The notes beneath the pieces were generated by a model. That model did not search any database and was not told the origin of the DNA. It worked only from the letters and a program-made list of their open reading frames with translations. This document shows positions 37,301-46,525 of a stretch of DNA of 64,000 nucleotides, piece after piece. The translations under genes were made by a program, and so were the position numbers. Source of the DNA: Alkaliphilus peptidifermentans DSM 18978 (GTDB lineage: Bacteria; Bacillota; Clostridia; Peptostreptococcales; Natronincolaceae); NCBI RefSeq assembly GCF_900101495.1, contig NZ_FMUS01000007.1, positions 62,001-126,000 of the forward strand, given 5' to 3'. Each line of letters opens with the position of its first letter. The stretch's first letter is position 1.

Positions 37301-37890
37301 GATTAGATCATGTTATAGCTTCAGGAGAAGATGTTAACATACTAGTTATGGATACAGAAGTTTATTCTAATACTGGAGGACAATCTTCAAAGGCTAGTCC
37401 GACTGCTTCAATTGCTAAGTTTGCTGCTTCTGGTAAAAAGACCAAGAAGAAGGACTTAGGTATGATCGCAATGAGCTACGGATATGTATATGTTGCACAA
37501 GTAGCTATGGGAGCAGATAAGAACCAGCTTATTAAAGCTATGAAGGAAGCAGAAGCATATAAAGGACCTTCTGTAGTAATAGCATACTCACCTTGTATTG
37601 CCCATGGAATTAAAGCGGGTATGGGTAAGACGCAAGAGCAGTCTAAAAAGGCTGTAGAGGCTGGATACTGGCATCTATACAGATTCAACCCAGAGTTGAA
37701 GGAACAAGGTAAGAATCCTTTTACTCTTGACTCTAAAGAGCCTAAGGCTTCCTTTAAGGAATTCTTAATGGGTGAAGTTCGTTATGCTTCACTAGTAAAC
37801 AGCTTCCCAGAGATTGCTGAGGAGTTATTTATTAAAGCTCAAAAAGAAGCAGAAGAAAGATATGAAAGCTATGCAAAGCTAGCAAACTAA
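34378..37890 (+). CDS. nifJ: Pyruvate:ferredoxin (flavodoxin) oxidoreductase
   Basis: 1170 aa, a single-chain PFOR that oxidises pyruvate and CoA to acetyl-CoA, CO2 and reduced ferredoxin. Visible parts are the N-terminal YPITPSSNMAENVDEW, the gamma-type domain, two ferredoxin clusters (CIQCNQCSYVCP and CTGCGNCADICP), the CAGCGETPY cysteine pair for the proximal cluster, and the TPP-binding GDGWAYDIGFGGLDH with SNTGGQSSKASP. The full length matches the homodimeric enzyme. GGGAGGAAATATA precedes the ATG and a strong terminator follows. It is central to energy metabolism here and supplies reduced ferredoxin. Confidence 0.97.
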   Translation: MARKMKTMDGNAAAAYVAYAFTDVAAIYPITPSSNMAENVDEWSSYGQKNIFGQTVKVTEMQSEAGAAGAVHGSLAAGALTTTFTASQGLLLMIPNMYKIAGELLPGVFHVSARAVAGHALSIFGDHSDVMSARQTGCALLATGSVQEVMDLGGIAHLAAIKGRVPFIHYFDGFRTSHEMQKIEVIEYDEFAKLLDWDALKAFRNNALNPENPVLRGTAQNPDIFFQAKEAANRFYDEIPDLVNDYMKEINKLTGRDYAPFNYYGAEDAENIIIAMGSITDTIEETVDYLMEKGEKVGVIKVHLYRPFSEKYFFDVLPKTVKRISVIDRTKEPGALAEPLHLDIKSMFFGKENAPLIVGGRYGLGSKDTTPAQVVAVFNNLKASQPKDRFTLGIVDDVTNTSLPVEANVNAAPKGTIRCKFWGLGSDGTVGANKSAIKIIGDNTDMFAQAYFSYDSKKSGGVTISHLRFGNKPIKSTYLIDEADFVACHNQAYVHQYDLLKGLKKGGNFLLNCIWTPEELSEKLPAAMKKYIADNNINFYTINATDIASEIGLGGRINMICQSAFFKLAEVIPVEDAVKYLKDAIVDAYGSKGEKIVKMNNEAVDRGVNAITKIDVPASWSGATDEAAAAVEEPDFIKNILRPMNAQNGDILPVSAFVGTEDGTFPLGTSAFEKRGIAVHVPEWKKETCIQCNQCSYVCPHAAIRPILLDAEEVKNAPEGMDTLKAMGKEFDGLQYRIQVSPLDCTGCGNCADICPAPKGKALVMEPVEPQIVEQKDNWNYVTTVSDKSHLTNIETVKGSQFAQPLFEFSGACAGCGETPYVKLITQLFGDRMMVANATGCSSIYGGSAPSVPYCKNADGRGPAWANSLFEDNAEFGYGMFLGVQQIRARLADLMEEGLESDLSTELKDAFKFWLENKEEGKGSKEATFRLLPLLEAAKGNAIVDEIVEKKQYLIKQSQWIFGGDGWAYDIGFGGLDHVIASGEDVNILVMDTEVYSNTGGQSSKASPTASIAKFAASGKKTKKKDLGMIAMSYGYVYVAQVAMGADKNQLIKAMKEAEAYKGPSVVIAYSPCIAHGIKAGMGKTQEQSKKAVEAGYWHLYRFNPELKEQGKNPFTLDSKEPKASFKEFLMGEVRYASLVNSFPEIAEELFIKAQKEAEERYESYAKLAN

Positions 37891-37911
37891 TAATAATTTA
37901 AGCTAATACCT

Positions 37912-37946
37912 AAAAGACGAAGCAATCTTGCTTCGTCTTTTTTATT
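37912..37946 (+). terminator. Terminator of the PFOR gene
   Basis: AAAGACGAAGC pairs with GCTTCGTCTTT over a short loop, ending in TTTTTTATT. Confidence 0.92.
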
Positions 37947-38060
37947 ACATAGGTATTAAATCATCTAAATTTACCCTCCTACCTAACTCAATGGAGTGTT
38001 TAATTTTACCTTTTTAGAGTATAATGATTAAAGGATAACAATGAAGGAGGGGTGCTCTAT

Positions 38061-39287
38061 ATGATTGGATTAACACTAGAAGGTGGTGGCGCTAAAGGAG
38101 CCTATCAAATCGGTGCTTGGCGGGCCTTTAACGAGCTAGGCTTAGACTTTCAAGGTATTTCAGGTACTTCGGTAGGGGCCTTAAATGGTGCATTGATGAT
38201 ACAAGGAGATTATGATACAGCCCATGAAATATGGCATAATGTTTCCCCAACAAAAATCATGAATATTGATGATCGTATATATGAGATGATTGCTGAACAT
38301 CACCTAACCTCCGACAATTTGCAACTATTTTTCGAAGAGGCTCGAAGAACCATAAAAGGGTTCGGCATTGATAATAAACCCCTACAGGATCTAATTACAA
38401 ACACATTAAGGGAAGATGTGATCCGCAACTCATCTAAAGATTTTGGATTTGTAACTGTTTGTCTTACTGATCGTAAACCCTTAGAAATTTATAAAGAACA
38501 AATACCAATAGGCAAAATGGCAGACTATCTAATGGCATCTGCTTATTTACCTGTGTTTAAATCAAAGAAGCTTGATGGTAAGTTATTTATTGATGGTGGA
38601 ATTTATGATAACTTGCCATTTGAAATGCTATATAAGAAGGGATATCGTAAAATAATTGCTGTTAGATTATTCGGTAGTGGTAGAATTAGAAAAATTAAGC
38701 ATAAGGATTTAGAGGTAATATATATAAGCCCTCAAAAATCATTAGGAAACATTTTAGACTTTTCAACAGATAGAGCACGACAAAACATAATGCTTGGATA
38801 TTTAGATACATTAAAAGTATTTAGACGCTTAAAGGGCAAGACTTTTTATATTGAAGGGGTTATTAATGAAAAGGATGCATTGGCTTTTTTTATGAATTTA
38901 GACAGTAATGCAGTAAAAAAACTAGGGCAATTGTTTAAACTACCACATAATATACCATTAAATAGACTAATTTTAGAAGAGATTATACCAAGATTTATTA
39001 AGCTTATGGAGCTTGGAAATGAAGCTACCTATAGTGATGTATACTTTGGAGTAATCGAAGCGATAGCTTCTTTAAAGAAGCTGGAAGCCCATAAAATATA
39101 CACACTTGAAGAAATAATTGACACAATAAATAGTATTCCTTTTATACCAATAAAAAATAAAAAGGACTTCTTAATTAATACCGATATAATAGACGATATT
39201 ATATTAAAGTTTGATAGACAAAAGCTTTTAATGGAGGCTTTAAACATTATTATGCAATTTGAAAAAAACCTGTTAAAACCTTTGTAG
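38061..39287 (+). CDS. Patatin-like phospholipase
   Basis: 408 aa from ATG at 38061, 10 bases after AAGGAGG; a GTG at 38052 sits too close to that site. The patatin domain covers residues about 3-200, with the oxyanion loop LEGGGAKGAYQIG, nucleophile motif GTSVG and catalytic Asp in FIDGGIYDN. The C-terminal half is helical and unrecognised. The family hydrolyses acyl esters of membrane lipids. Cardiolipin synthase follows 33 bp on, so the pair may be co-transcribed for membrane lipid turnover. Confidence 0.9.
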   Translation: MIGLTLEGGGAKGAYQIGAWRAFNELGLDFQGISGTSVGALNGALMIQGDYDTAHEIWHNVSPTKIMNIDDRIYEMIAEHHLTSDNLQLFFEEARRTIKGFGIDNKPLQDLITNTLREDVIRNSSKDFGFVTVCLTDRKPLEIYKEQIPIGKMADYLMASAYLPVFKSKKLDGKLFIDGGIYDNLPFEMLYKKGYRKIIAVRLFGSGRIRKIKHKDLEVIYISPQKSLGNILDFSTDRARQNIMLGYLDTLKVFRRLKGKTFYIEGVINEKDALAFFMNLDSNAVKKLGQLFKLPHNIPLNRLILEEIIPRFIKLMELGNEATYSDVYFGVIEAIASLKKLEAHKIYTLEEIIDTINSIPFIPIKNKKDFLINTDIIDDIILKFDRQKLLMEALNIIMQFEKNLLKPL

Positions 39288-39320
39288 TATAATTTATTAA
39301 TATAGATTGGAGGTGATCCC

Positions 39321-40760
39321 TTGAGCATTCTAAGCTACCTAACATATTTTTTAGCAGTGCTGACAATATTGATTAGTATAATTATTGTGATGGAAAATAG
39401 AAATCCTTCTAGAACAATGGCATGGCTACTTGTTTTAATTCTATTGCCTGTGGTGGGTATTTTCTTTTATCTTTATATTGGACAGAATCACCGTAAGAAA
39501 AAAACCTTTATAAAGAAGAGAAAACACGATTATGAGGTTTTAAGACAGCTATTACAAGAGCAGGCCTCCTTCTCTCAAAACACCTATATTTTTAAGCAAG
39601 CATTTAAAGGCTTAAGGGGAAGGCTTATCCCATTATTGATGAATAATACACATTCTCCTATAACAGTTAATAACGAAACTAAGATACTAAAAAATGGCGA
39701 TAACACATATAGAGAAATTCTTGATGCAATAAGAAATGCCAAAGATCATATCCATATGGAATATTTTATAATTAAAGAAAGTAAAATAGGATTTGAAATT
39801 CAACAGGCTTTAATTGAGCAAGCAACGGCTGGTATCAAGGTTCGTCTAATATATGATGCGGTGGGGTGCTGGAAGGCAAAAAAAGAATTTTTTACAGCAA
39901 TGAGGGATGCAGGAATAGAAGTTTTTGCTTTTTTACCAGTGTCAATACCTCTTTTTGGAAGTCGATTGAATTACAGGAATCACAGGAAAATACTAATTAT
40001 TGATGGAAAGATAGGTTTCTTAGGTGGAGTCAATATAGGTGATGAATACCTTGGAAAGAACCCACGGCTAGGTTTTTGGAGGGATACCCATCTAAAAATA
40101 AAGGGTGAAGCACTGTATGTACTTCAGGCTATTTTTTTAATGGATTGGTACTTTGTTAGTGGAGAAGAGATAGATAGTATACGATACTTTCCTAAACAAT
40201 CCCATTGCGGTGAACAAATGATTCAAATTGCCGCCAGTGGACCAGACTCATATTGGGAATCCATACATCAGGCCTACTTCACGGCACTTACGTCTGCTAC
40301 ACAGAAGGTATATATGGTGTCACCATACCTAATCCCTGACGAGAGTATATTAGTCGCCTTAAAGACAGCAGCCATTAGTGGAATAGATGTAAGAATAATT
40401 TTACCAGGCAGATACGATCATAAAACTGTGTTTTGGGCATCAAGATCACATTTTATGGAGCTTCTTGAAGCTGGTGTCAAAATATATGAGTATCAAAAGG
40501 GCTTTATCCATAGCAAAATAGTCATCGCAGACAACAATTTTTCCAGTATTGGAACAGCTAATCTAGATATACGTAGCTTCAGCTTGAATTTTGAAGTTAA
40601 TGCATTTATTTATGATACTGACGTAAATAGAGAAATGACAATAGATTTTTTACTGGATTTGGAGGATAGTAAAGAAATTATGCTGGAAGACCATAAAAAG
40701 AGGGGTGTATCCTACAGGGTAAAAGAATCACTGGCACGTCTATTTTCTCCAATTTTATAA
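39321..40760 (+). CDS. cls: Cardiolipin synthase (phospholipase D family)
   Basis: A 479-aa membrane enzyme that condenses two phosphatidylglycerols. It has two N-terminal membrane helices (residues about 1-50), then two HKD motifs: NHRKILIIDGKIGFLGGVN and HSKIVIADNNFSSIGTAN. The start is TTG at 39321, fixed by GGAGGTGATCCC, which matches the anti-Shine-Dalgarno sequence unusually well and may compensate for the weak start codon. Length and motif spacing are typical of Firmicutes Cls. Confidence 0.95.
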   Translation: MSILSYLTYFLAVLTILISIIIVMENRNPSRTMAWLLVLILLPVVGIFFYLYIGQNHRKKKTFIKKRKHDYEVLRQLLQEQASFSQNTYIFKQAFKGLRGRLIPLLMNNTHSPITVNNETKILKNGDNTYREILDAIRNAKDHIHMEYFIIKESKIGFEIQQALIEQATAGIKVRLIYDAVGCWKAKKEFFTAMRDAGIEVFAFLPVSIPLFGSRLNYRNHRKILIIDGKIGFLGGVNIGDEYLGKNPRLGFWRDTHLKIKGEALYVLQAIFLMDWYFVSGEEIDSIRYFPKQSHCGEQMIQIAASGPDSYWESIHQAYFTALTSATQKVYMVSPYLIPDESILVALKTAAISGIDVRIILPGRYDHKTVFWASRSHFMELLEAGVKIYEYQKGFIHSKIVIADNNFSSIGTANLDIRSFSLNFEVNAFIYDTDVNREMTIDFLLDLEDSKEIMLEDHKKRGVSYRVKESLARLFSPIL

Positions 40761-40896
40761 AGTCAATACCTGCCGACTGTTGAAAATTTGTATCAGAATG
40801 AATTTAAAAGGGTTGTAAAATTTAGCAATAAAGATATTTATTGATGTCGAAATAATTATGTGAACAAAAATACTTAAAGGGGGACAAAACAAAAAA

Positions 40897-41679
40897 ATGG
40901 GACTTTTTTATGGAATAATTTCCTTGGCAACACTAATAATTACCATCGTATTATATAAAGCCACCAAAGACTTCTCAATAAGGTATAAGCCAAAGACTAC
41001 AAAAGTTGCTAATCTGTTTCTTGTACTTAACATCATTAGTGCAATTTTAACTAGCATTTTAATGATTAATTATGACTTACCGTTTATTTTTGGAATGTTT
41101 ATCGGATTATTCATTAATTATGCAGTTTTAAAGGGGCAGCTTAGGGGAGCTCAATCTTTATCAGACATAAACTATTTAAGGGGAAGCAGCTATTTAAAAG
41201 GAAAATTCAAATGGAAAAATATAGATTGGAAGCAAATTTTATTGATGAATTTGTTTTTATCAATTTGGACTCTAGCAATTCTAGGATTTAGTAACGCTCA
41301 GATAAATCCAGATTTAATAAACATTTCTGAAAAGTCACATTGGGCATCTTCATTTAATAACTTCCTAATTATATTTATTTTAGCCCCCTTAAGTGAAGAA
41401 ATAGTATTTCGATTTTTAGGGGTAAATCTCTTTTTACATTGGTTAGGTAAAAATAAGGTAACCAAAGTAGTAGCTGTGTTAGTTCCAACATTGATATGGA
41501 TGTTTTTACATTCTGATATACTCACAAATAATTGGATCAAATATATTCAAATATTGCCACTGGGATTGGTCTGTGGATATATGCTTATAAAGAAGGATGT
41601 AGAGCACAGTATTTTGGTGCACATGGTTTTCAATATATTAGCACCAATAAATGGACTGATAATTTACAATTTGCTTTAA
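40897..41679 (+). CDS. CPBP-family intramembrane protease (CAAX-like)
   Basis: 260 aa with about six to seven hydrophobic segments. The family motifs are PLSEEIVFRFLG (the EExxxR motif with catalytic glutamate), WMFLHSDI and VHMVFNILAP. CPBP proteins are intramembrane glutamic endopeptidases, with roles from prenyl-protein processing to bacteriocin self-immunity. Neither context is present here, so the substrate is unknown. The ribosome site is AAAGGGGGACAAAACAAAAAA. Confidence 0.85.
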   Translation: MGLFYGIISLATLIITIVLYKATKDFSIRYKPKTTKVANLFLVLNIISAILTSILMINYDLPFIFGMFIGLFINYAVLKGQLRGAQSLSDINYLRGSSYLKGKFKWKNIDWKQILLMNLFLSIWTLAILGFSNAQINPDLINISEKSHWASSFNNFLIIFILAPLSEEIVFRFLGVNLFLHWLGKNKVTKVVAVLVPTLIWMFLHSDILTNNWIKYIQILPLGLVCGYMLIKKDVEHSILVHMVFNILAPINGLIIYNLL

Positions 41680-41711
41680 TTATGTAGCAATTAAATAACC
41701 GCTCCATAAAA

Positions 41712-41752
41712 TAACCCAGCAACCTTTAAAAATTAGGTGTGCTGGGTTTATG
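41712..41752. terminator. Bidirectional terminator between CPBP and superoxide reductase genes
   Basis: AACCCAGCAACCT pairs with AGGTGTGCTGGGTT (one bulge). T-rich flanks lie on both sides, which suits the convergent genes. Confidence 0.8.
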
Positions 41753-41755
41753 TAT

Positions 41756-42130
41756 TTATTCTATAGTGATTTCTTGAGTGTTTTCCCATAAGCCATGAAT
41801 ATTACAATAGCTTATAGCATGAATGGTACCTGATTTTTGTAGTTTAACAGTAGTTAATCCTACGGGCTCTGTAAAATTGTCACCTTCGCCGTGGGCAGTA
41901 AAATTGAAAGTAGCCAATTCTATTGGAAACTTTCCTCCCTCTGGATGAAAGAATACTTTAAACCAGGCAATGTAATGCTCAAATGAATTTGGGTGACCAA
42001 TAGCATCACCAATTGTAATCTTTAAATCGAACTTTTCACCAGAGCTAACCTTTGCCGGGGCATGTATAACTGGCACATGCTTTTCGCCCTTCCAGTCTCC
42101 TGATTGTAATAAGTTACCTATTGATTTCAT
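41756..42130 (-). CDS. Superoxide reductase (neelaredoxin type)
   Basis: A 124-aa one-iron protein that reduces superoxide to hydrogen peroxide without making oxygen, typical of anaerobes. The ligands of the His4Cys site are visible: KHVPVI, HPNSFEHYIAWF with two histidines, and CNIHGLW with the axial Cys and the fourth His. It lacks the N-terminal rubredoxin-like desulforedoxin domain of desulfoferrodoxin, so it is class II. AAGGAGGTTTTTAT precedes the ATG. It stands alone, and its electrons probably come from rubredoxin encoded elsewhere. Confidence 0.92.
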   Translation of the reverse strand: MKSIGNLLQSGDWKGEKHVPVIHAPAKVSSGEKFDLKITIGDAIGHPNSFEHYIAWFKVFFHPEGGKFPIELATFNFTAHGEGDNFTEPVGLTTVKLQKSGTIHAISYCNIHGLWENTQEITIE

Positions 42131-42342
42131 ATAAAAACCTCCTTAATTATTTACTTACTCTAAATATATTTATAACCATAATAGTCTCATAATAACAAAA
42201 AATTATAATTAAATTTTTCATAAATAAAAAGAGCTAAAATTTATAGTGCAATAGATATTAAATAATAATAAAAATTTATGCTAATAGTTAATATTTATTG
42301 TATAATAAGGTTGGCATATAAAAAATTTAGGGAGACGAAAAG

Positions 42343-43722
42343 ATGGATATAGAAGCCAATAAGATATCACAGTTGGAAGTTAGACGAAAAATATATTCTA
42401 TGATTCTGCCCATCACAGTAGAAAATGTTCTCCAGATGATGGCTGGATTTGTTGCTATGGCCATGATAGGTCGAATTGATACGGTTTCTATTGCCGCGGT
42501 AGGAATAAGCATGCGTATAACACAGCTTATATGGGCTATGTTTAGAGGTGTTACTACAGGTGCAACGGTATTTGTATCACAAGCTTATGGTGCCAACAAC
42601 ATACCTAAGCTTAAGCAAATTGTAAAGCAAACATTGATGTCAGCTATAGTGCTGGTAATAATAATGCAGCAGGTGGTTTATTGGAATGCCCCTATACTAC
42701 TTAGAATTTTCGGGAAAAATGGTCCATTACTGGAAAACGGGATTTTATATTTAAGAACTGTTTCTTGGGGGTTACCCTTTTTGGCAGTTACGTTGGTGGT
42801 TGCGGGAATATTGCAAGGGATGGGCAATGCTAAAACACCAATGAAAATAGCATTAATTATGAATATTATAAACGTCTGTTTGAATTATGTTTTTATATTT
42901 GGGCATCTGGGATTTGCTTCCATGGGGCTGAAGGGTTCTGCAATGGCAACGGTTACAGCTCAAGTTATTGCAGCTATTATTGGTTTGACCATATTATTCG
43001 GTAAAGCTGGAGTTGTTGGGAAAATTACTATAAAAGATATTATATCTTTTGATATTAAAGAGGTATCAGCAGTTTACCGTGTCGGTGGCCCTACAGCTAT
43101 GGAATCTTTATTTTGGCAGTTTTCTGCAATTATACTTACAAAAATAATATTAAACTTTGGTGAGGTTGCCCTTGCAGCCTACCAGCTGGGCTTTCAGGCA
43201 GAATCCATATCTTTTATGCCAGCGGCAGGATTTGGCGTAGCAGCAACAGCCTTTATGGGTCAATCCCTTGGTGCAAATAAACCAGAAATGGGAAAGAGGT
43301 ATTTAAAGGAAATTATTAAAGGATCTATGGCAATTACCAGTATAGTAGTAATAGTTTTTGTGTTTTTCCCTTCTGTAGTTATGGGACTATTGACAGATCA
43401 ACAAGAAGTTATTCAGATCGGTGTAACATATTTAATGTTTATGGGGATGGTTCAAGTTCCACAAAATATGTCTGGCGTTTTAAATGGAGCCCTAAGGGGA
43501 GCGGGACATACAAAGGTACCTATGATAGTTGCTGCAGCAGGAATTTGGGGTATACGTATTCCCCTTTCAATCATCCTTACATCTTATTTTGGCTTTGGCA
43601 TAACAGCAATTTGGGTGGCCATGTCATTGGACCTAATATTTAGGTTTACATTAAGCTATACTCTATTTAAGAGAAAAAACATATATAATTCAAAGTCTCT
43701 TCTTGTGGAGGCAGAGGCTTAA
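42343..43722 (+). CDS. MATE-family multidrug efflux transporter (first copy)
   Basis: 459 aa with twelve predicted membrane segments in two six-helix halves. Family features are the N-terminal LPITVENVLQMMAGFVAMAMIGR and repeats such as PTAMESLFWQ and FGVAATAFMGQSLGA. It is likely a cation-driven drug or metabolite exporter in the cytoplasmic membrane, with substrate unknown. AGGGAGACGAAAAG precedes the ATG. A second, only distantly similar MATE gene lies at 48.8-50.2 kb. Confidence 0.92.
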   Translation: MDIEANKISQLEVRRKIYSMILPITVENVLQMMAGFVAMAMIGRIDTVSIAAVGISMRITQLIWAMFRGVTTGATVFVSQAYGANNIPKLKQIVKQTLMSAIVLVIIMQQVVYWNAPILLRIFGKNGPLLENGILYLRTVSWGLPFLAVTLVVAGILQGMGNAKTPMKIALIMNIINVCLNYVFIFGHLGFASMGLKGSAMATVTAQVIAAIIGLTILFGKAGVVGKITIKDIISFDIKEVSAVYRVGGPTAMESLFWQFSAIILTKIILNFGEVALAAYQLGFQAESISFMPAAGFGVAATAFMGQSLGANKPEMGKRYLKEIIKGSMAITSIVVIVFVFFPSVVMGLLTDQQEVIQIGVTYLMFMGMVQVPQNMSGVLNGALRGAGHTKVPMIVAAAGIWGIRIPLSIILTSYFGFGITAIWVAMSLDLIFRFTLSYTLFKRKNIYNSKSLLVEAEA

Positions 43723-43725
43723 GGA

Positions 43726-43754
43726 TTGCAACCTTCAACAGTTTGTATTATAAT
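43726..43754 (+). promoter_or_regulatory. Sigma-A-type promoter for the SEC-C protein gene
   Basis: TTGCAA (43726-43731), a 17-base spacer and TATAAT (43749-43754), starting directly after the MATE stop codon. Confidence 0.7.
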
Positions 43755-43789
43755 ATTATTGGAATACGAATACAAAGGAGAATTAGTGA

Positions 43790-44287
43790 ATGAGCTTATA
43801 TGATGGGTGGAAGCAGTTAGCTTTTGAAGAACAGGAAGAAACGCAAGCCAATGAGTTTTGGAAGAATTATTGCGAAATGGAAAAAGGGATTTATGAAAGT
43901 ATTCTTCAAAGTAAGGAAGGACATCTTAAAGGAAGTATAAAGGAATTATCACAGGAGTATAATGTAACTCCAGTATATTTCTTGGGCTTTTTAGATGGTG
44001 TCAACGAAAGTCTTGTAGAATCCATAAAGCTAGAAGAGTTAGAGGAAGAATCAACAATAGATATCACAATTGAGTTTGATAAGCTGTACTACAATATGCA
44101 TGCCGCTAAAGCAGAATGGTTATATACACTTGAGGAATGGAATTCCATCCTTACAGAAGATAGGCAAAAAGAGATAAAGAAGGAATATAATTCAAGTAAA
44201 ACTGTTGTTAAGGACGACAAAGTTGGTAGGAATGACCCTTGTCCTTGCGGAAGCGAAAAAAAATATAAGAAGTGCTGTGGAAAATAA
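43790..44287 (+). CDS. SEC-C motif protein of unknown function
   Basis: 165 aa. The C-terminal 20 residues are the zinc-binding SEC-C motif ([17 protein letters not shown]), also found at the end of SecA, where it helps bind SecB or ribosomes. The first 140 residues are acidic and helical and match no domain that I can name. Similar proteins are widespread in clostridia. AAAGGAGAATTAGTGA precedes the ATG, and the gene ends in a terminator shared with convergent argH. Confidence 0.82.
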   Translation: MSLYDGWKQLAFEEQEETQANEFWKNYCEMEKGIYESILQSKEGHLKGSIKELSQEYNVTPVYFLGFLDGVNESLVESIKLEELEEESTIDITIEFDKLYYNMHAAKAEWLYTLEEWNSILTEDRQKEIKKEYNSSKTVVKDDKVGRNDPCPCGSEKKYKKCCGK

Positions 44288-44292
44288 TATGT

Positions 44293-44330
44293 AAAAAAAG
44301 GCTCTAGTTGTTTATACTAGAGTCTTTTCA
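44293..44330. terminator. Bidirectional terminator between SEC-C gene and argH
   Basis: AAAAGGCTCTAGT pairs with ACTAGAGTCTTTT (one G-U) over a 7-base loop. The argH stop codon and its last codons lie within the hairpin. Confidence 0.88.
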
Positions 44331-45712
44331 ATTAACAGGCGTCCCTTTTCAATCTGTCTTTCAACTTCCTTCCGTGAAGTGCCCCCGTAGGTATTTCTGC
44401 GGTCAACTGCAGCCTCCACCGATAAAATATCCAAAATGTCCTCTTCAAATATTGAATTACTATTTTTCCACTCAGCCATTGATAAGTCTTCAAAGCCCTT
44501 GTTTTCGCCAATACAATATTGCACCAAGTTACCCACAATCTCATGGGTTTCTCTGAAGGGGATACCCTTTAAAACTAGGTATTCTGCCACATCTGTTGCA
44601 AGGAGAAAGCCTTTTTTCAAGTGGGGAGCAATTTTTTCTTCCTTAGGCTTTACTCCAGCAATAAGAGGAGTAAGAACCTCTAAAACTATATTGACGGTTT
44701 CTATAGCGTGGAAAACTGGGCGCTTGTCCTCCTGTAGGTCTCGATTATAGGTTAAGGGTAAGCCTTTGATATTAACCATTAAGTCTAATAAACTACTGAG
44801 AACTCCACTGGTCTTTCCTCTTGTCAGTTCTAAAGCATCAGGATTCTTTTTATTAGGCATCATACTGGAGCCGGTGCAAAAGGAATCTGGGGGCTGAATA
44901 AAATCGAATTCCGATGTACACCAAATAATTAAATCTTCGCTTAAACGGCTGGTGTTTAGCATAAAGGTGGAAGCAGCAAACAAAAACTCTAAAAGATAGT
45001 CCCTATCAGAAACAGTATCTAAGCTGTTTTCAGTAGTAGAATCAAAACCTAATTCAACTCGTGTAAAATCACGATCTAATGGCAGAGTAGACCCAGCTAA
45101 AGCTCCAGCTCCCAAAGGATTTACGTTGGTGGTTTCGTAAGCATTTTGAAATCTCTTTAAATCCCTCTCAAATTTCCAAAAATATGCCATCCAGTAATGA
45201 CCAAGGGAAATAGGCTGTGCATGCTGTAGGTGAGTAAATCCTGGAATAATTACATTTATGTTATCACTTGCCTTATTTGTTAAAACCTCCATAAATTTAA
45301 TGAGTTTATTCATGATGCTTTCAATTGCAGCCTTCATGAAAAGGCGGTAGTCTGTGGCTACTTGATCATTTCTCGAACGACCCGTGTGGATTTTAGCACC
45401 CAATGGACCTAATTTTTCAATAAGTCGTGCTTCTATGTTCATGTGGACATCCTCTAATGAGACTTTAGGAACAAGCTTTCCCTCTAATATTTCCATCTCA
45501 ATTTCAGCAAGGCCCTGTAGAAGCTGCTCCAGTTCATTTGCATCTATCAAATTAATATGATGGAGCATCTTGGCATGGGCCTTACTTCCTAATATATCTT
45601 GACTATAGAAATGCCAGTCCATATCAAGGGATTGACTAAACTGCTGCATAACTTCAGCAGGCGAACTGGAAAAGCGTCCACTCCATAGTGCCTTTTCTTT
45701 AATATTTTTCAT
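44312..45712 (-). CDS. argH: Argininosuccinate lyase
   Basis: A 466-aa cytoplasmic enzyme that splits argininosuccinate to arginine and fumarate. Motifs are KALWSGRFS, HTGRSRNDQVATD, TVSDRDY and the superfamily signature GSSMMPNKKNPD. The length is typical. AGGAGGTATTTCAA precedes the ATG. No argG lies beside it, so the rest of the arginine pathway must be elsewhere. A short palindrome before the ribosome site could be an ArgR target. Confidence 0.96.
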   Translation of the reverse strand: MKNIKEKALWSGRFSSSPAEVMQQFSQSLDMDWHFYSQDILGSKAHAKMLHHINLIDANELEQLLQGLAEIEMEILEGKLVPKVSLEDVHMNIEARLIEKLGPLGAKIHTGRSRNDQVATDYRLFMKAAIESIMNKLIKFMEVLTNKASDNINVIIPGFTHLQHAQPISLGHYWMAYFWKFERDLKRFQNAYETTNVNPLGAGALAGSTLPLDRDFTRVELGFDSTTENSLDTVSDRDYLLEFLFAASTFMLNTSRLSEDLIIWCTSEFDFIQPPDSFCTGSSMMPNKKNPDALELTRGKTSGVLSSLLDLMVNIKGLPLTYNRDLQEDKRPVFHAIETVNIVLEVLTPLIAGVKPKEEKIAPHLKKGFLLATDVAEYLVLKGIPFRETHEIVGNLVQYCIGENKGFEDLSMAEWKNSNSIFEEDILDILSVEAAVDRRNTYGGTSRKEVERQIEKGRLLIEKTLV

Positions 45713-46024
45713 TTGAAATACCTCCTAAAATGTATAAATACACTCATTTTTAAATTTGCATATGTATCATAAATAATAAAATAAATTTTAAAATATGCAG
45801 TAAAATTCAGAAAGGCAGTAGGCATACAGTGAGTAATCTGCTTTATGAAATAGCTTGATTTATGTACATATTATAAGGATAAATCAAATAATAATACAAG
45901 TCAATACATAATCATACACAAGTCCTCTTATTATATAGCTTTTTTCTAGGGATAGTTTTCTATTCATAATTATGATAAAATGTGAAATTAGATAACAAAG
46001 ATTTACATACTACAGGAGGAAGTA
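45713..46024. other. 312-bp intergenic region between argH and the dUTPase gene
   Basis: This AT-rich divergent promoter region has no ORF with a ribosome site and no RNA family that I recognise. The near-palindrome TGTATAAATACA at 45731-45742 lies just upstream of the argH ribosome site and resembles an ArgR half-site pair only loosely. Confidence 0.4.
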
Positions 46025-46513
46025 ATGATGAATATAGAAAAGCTTTTTCAAATACAAAAAGAGCTGGATATGAAGATATTAAAGGAGCATCAACTGGAGG
46101 GGAAAGACCTGGTGCCTCGTAAAATTCTAGCCCTATTGGTGGAGCTGGGCGAATTGGCAAATGAAACAAGATGCTTTAAGTACTGGAGCTTAAAAAGTCC
46201 TGCAGAAAAGAAAGTAATTTTAGAGGAATATGTAGATTGTCTACATTTTATACTAAGTATAGGGCTAGAGAAGGGTTTCTTATACCTAAGCTTTGAAGAA
46301 ATCAATGCTCCTGAAACGGTTACAGGTCAGTTTATGGAGGTTTTTGCAAATATTACAGCCCTGCAGTTTAATCAAAGGGAAGAAAACTATACAAAACTGT
46401 GGAAAAGCTTCGTAAAACTGGGGGTAGGATTAGGATTTGATTACAAGGAGATTGAAGAAAGCTATTTAATGAAGAATAAGATTAATCATCAGAGACAGGC
46501 AGAGGGATATTAA
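46025..46513 (+). CDS. Dimeric dUTPase (all-alpha NTP-PPase family)
   Basis: 162 aa. The pattern matches the dUTPase_2 family: FQIQKELDMKI, LALLVELGELANETRCFKYW with the metal-binding glutamates (the ExxE type), then EEYVDCLHFILSIGL with the second metal motif. These enzymes hydrolyse dUTP to dUMP and keep uracil out of DNA. AGGAGGAAGTA precedes the ATG at 46025, and a second ATG follows immediately. There is no terminator hairpin after it. Confidence 0.88.
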   Translation: MMNIEKLFQIQKELDMKILKEHQLEGKDLVPRKILALLVELGELANETRCFKYWSLKSPAEKKVILEEYVDCLHFILSIGLEKGFLYLSFEEINAPETVTGQFMEVFANITALQFNQREENYTKLWKSFVKLGVGLGFDYKEIEESYLMKNKINHQRQAEGY

Positions 46514-46525
46514 GCATTATTCCTA

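Noticed and set aside
41298-41540. Minus-strand 80-aa ORF inside the CPBP gene
   Set aside because: Antisense to a clear membrane protease gene, with no ribosome site.
44308-44750. Plus-strand ORFs of 82 and 104 aa
   Set aside because: They are antisense within argH, and the first overlaps a terminator hairpin.
45731-45742. ArgR operator before argH
   Set aside because: The palindrome TGTATAAATACA only loosely resembles ARG boxes, and a second copy is absent. It is noted in the intergenic entry but not claimed as an operator.
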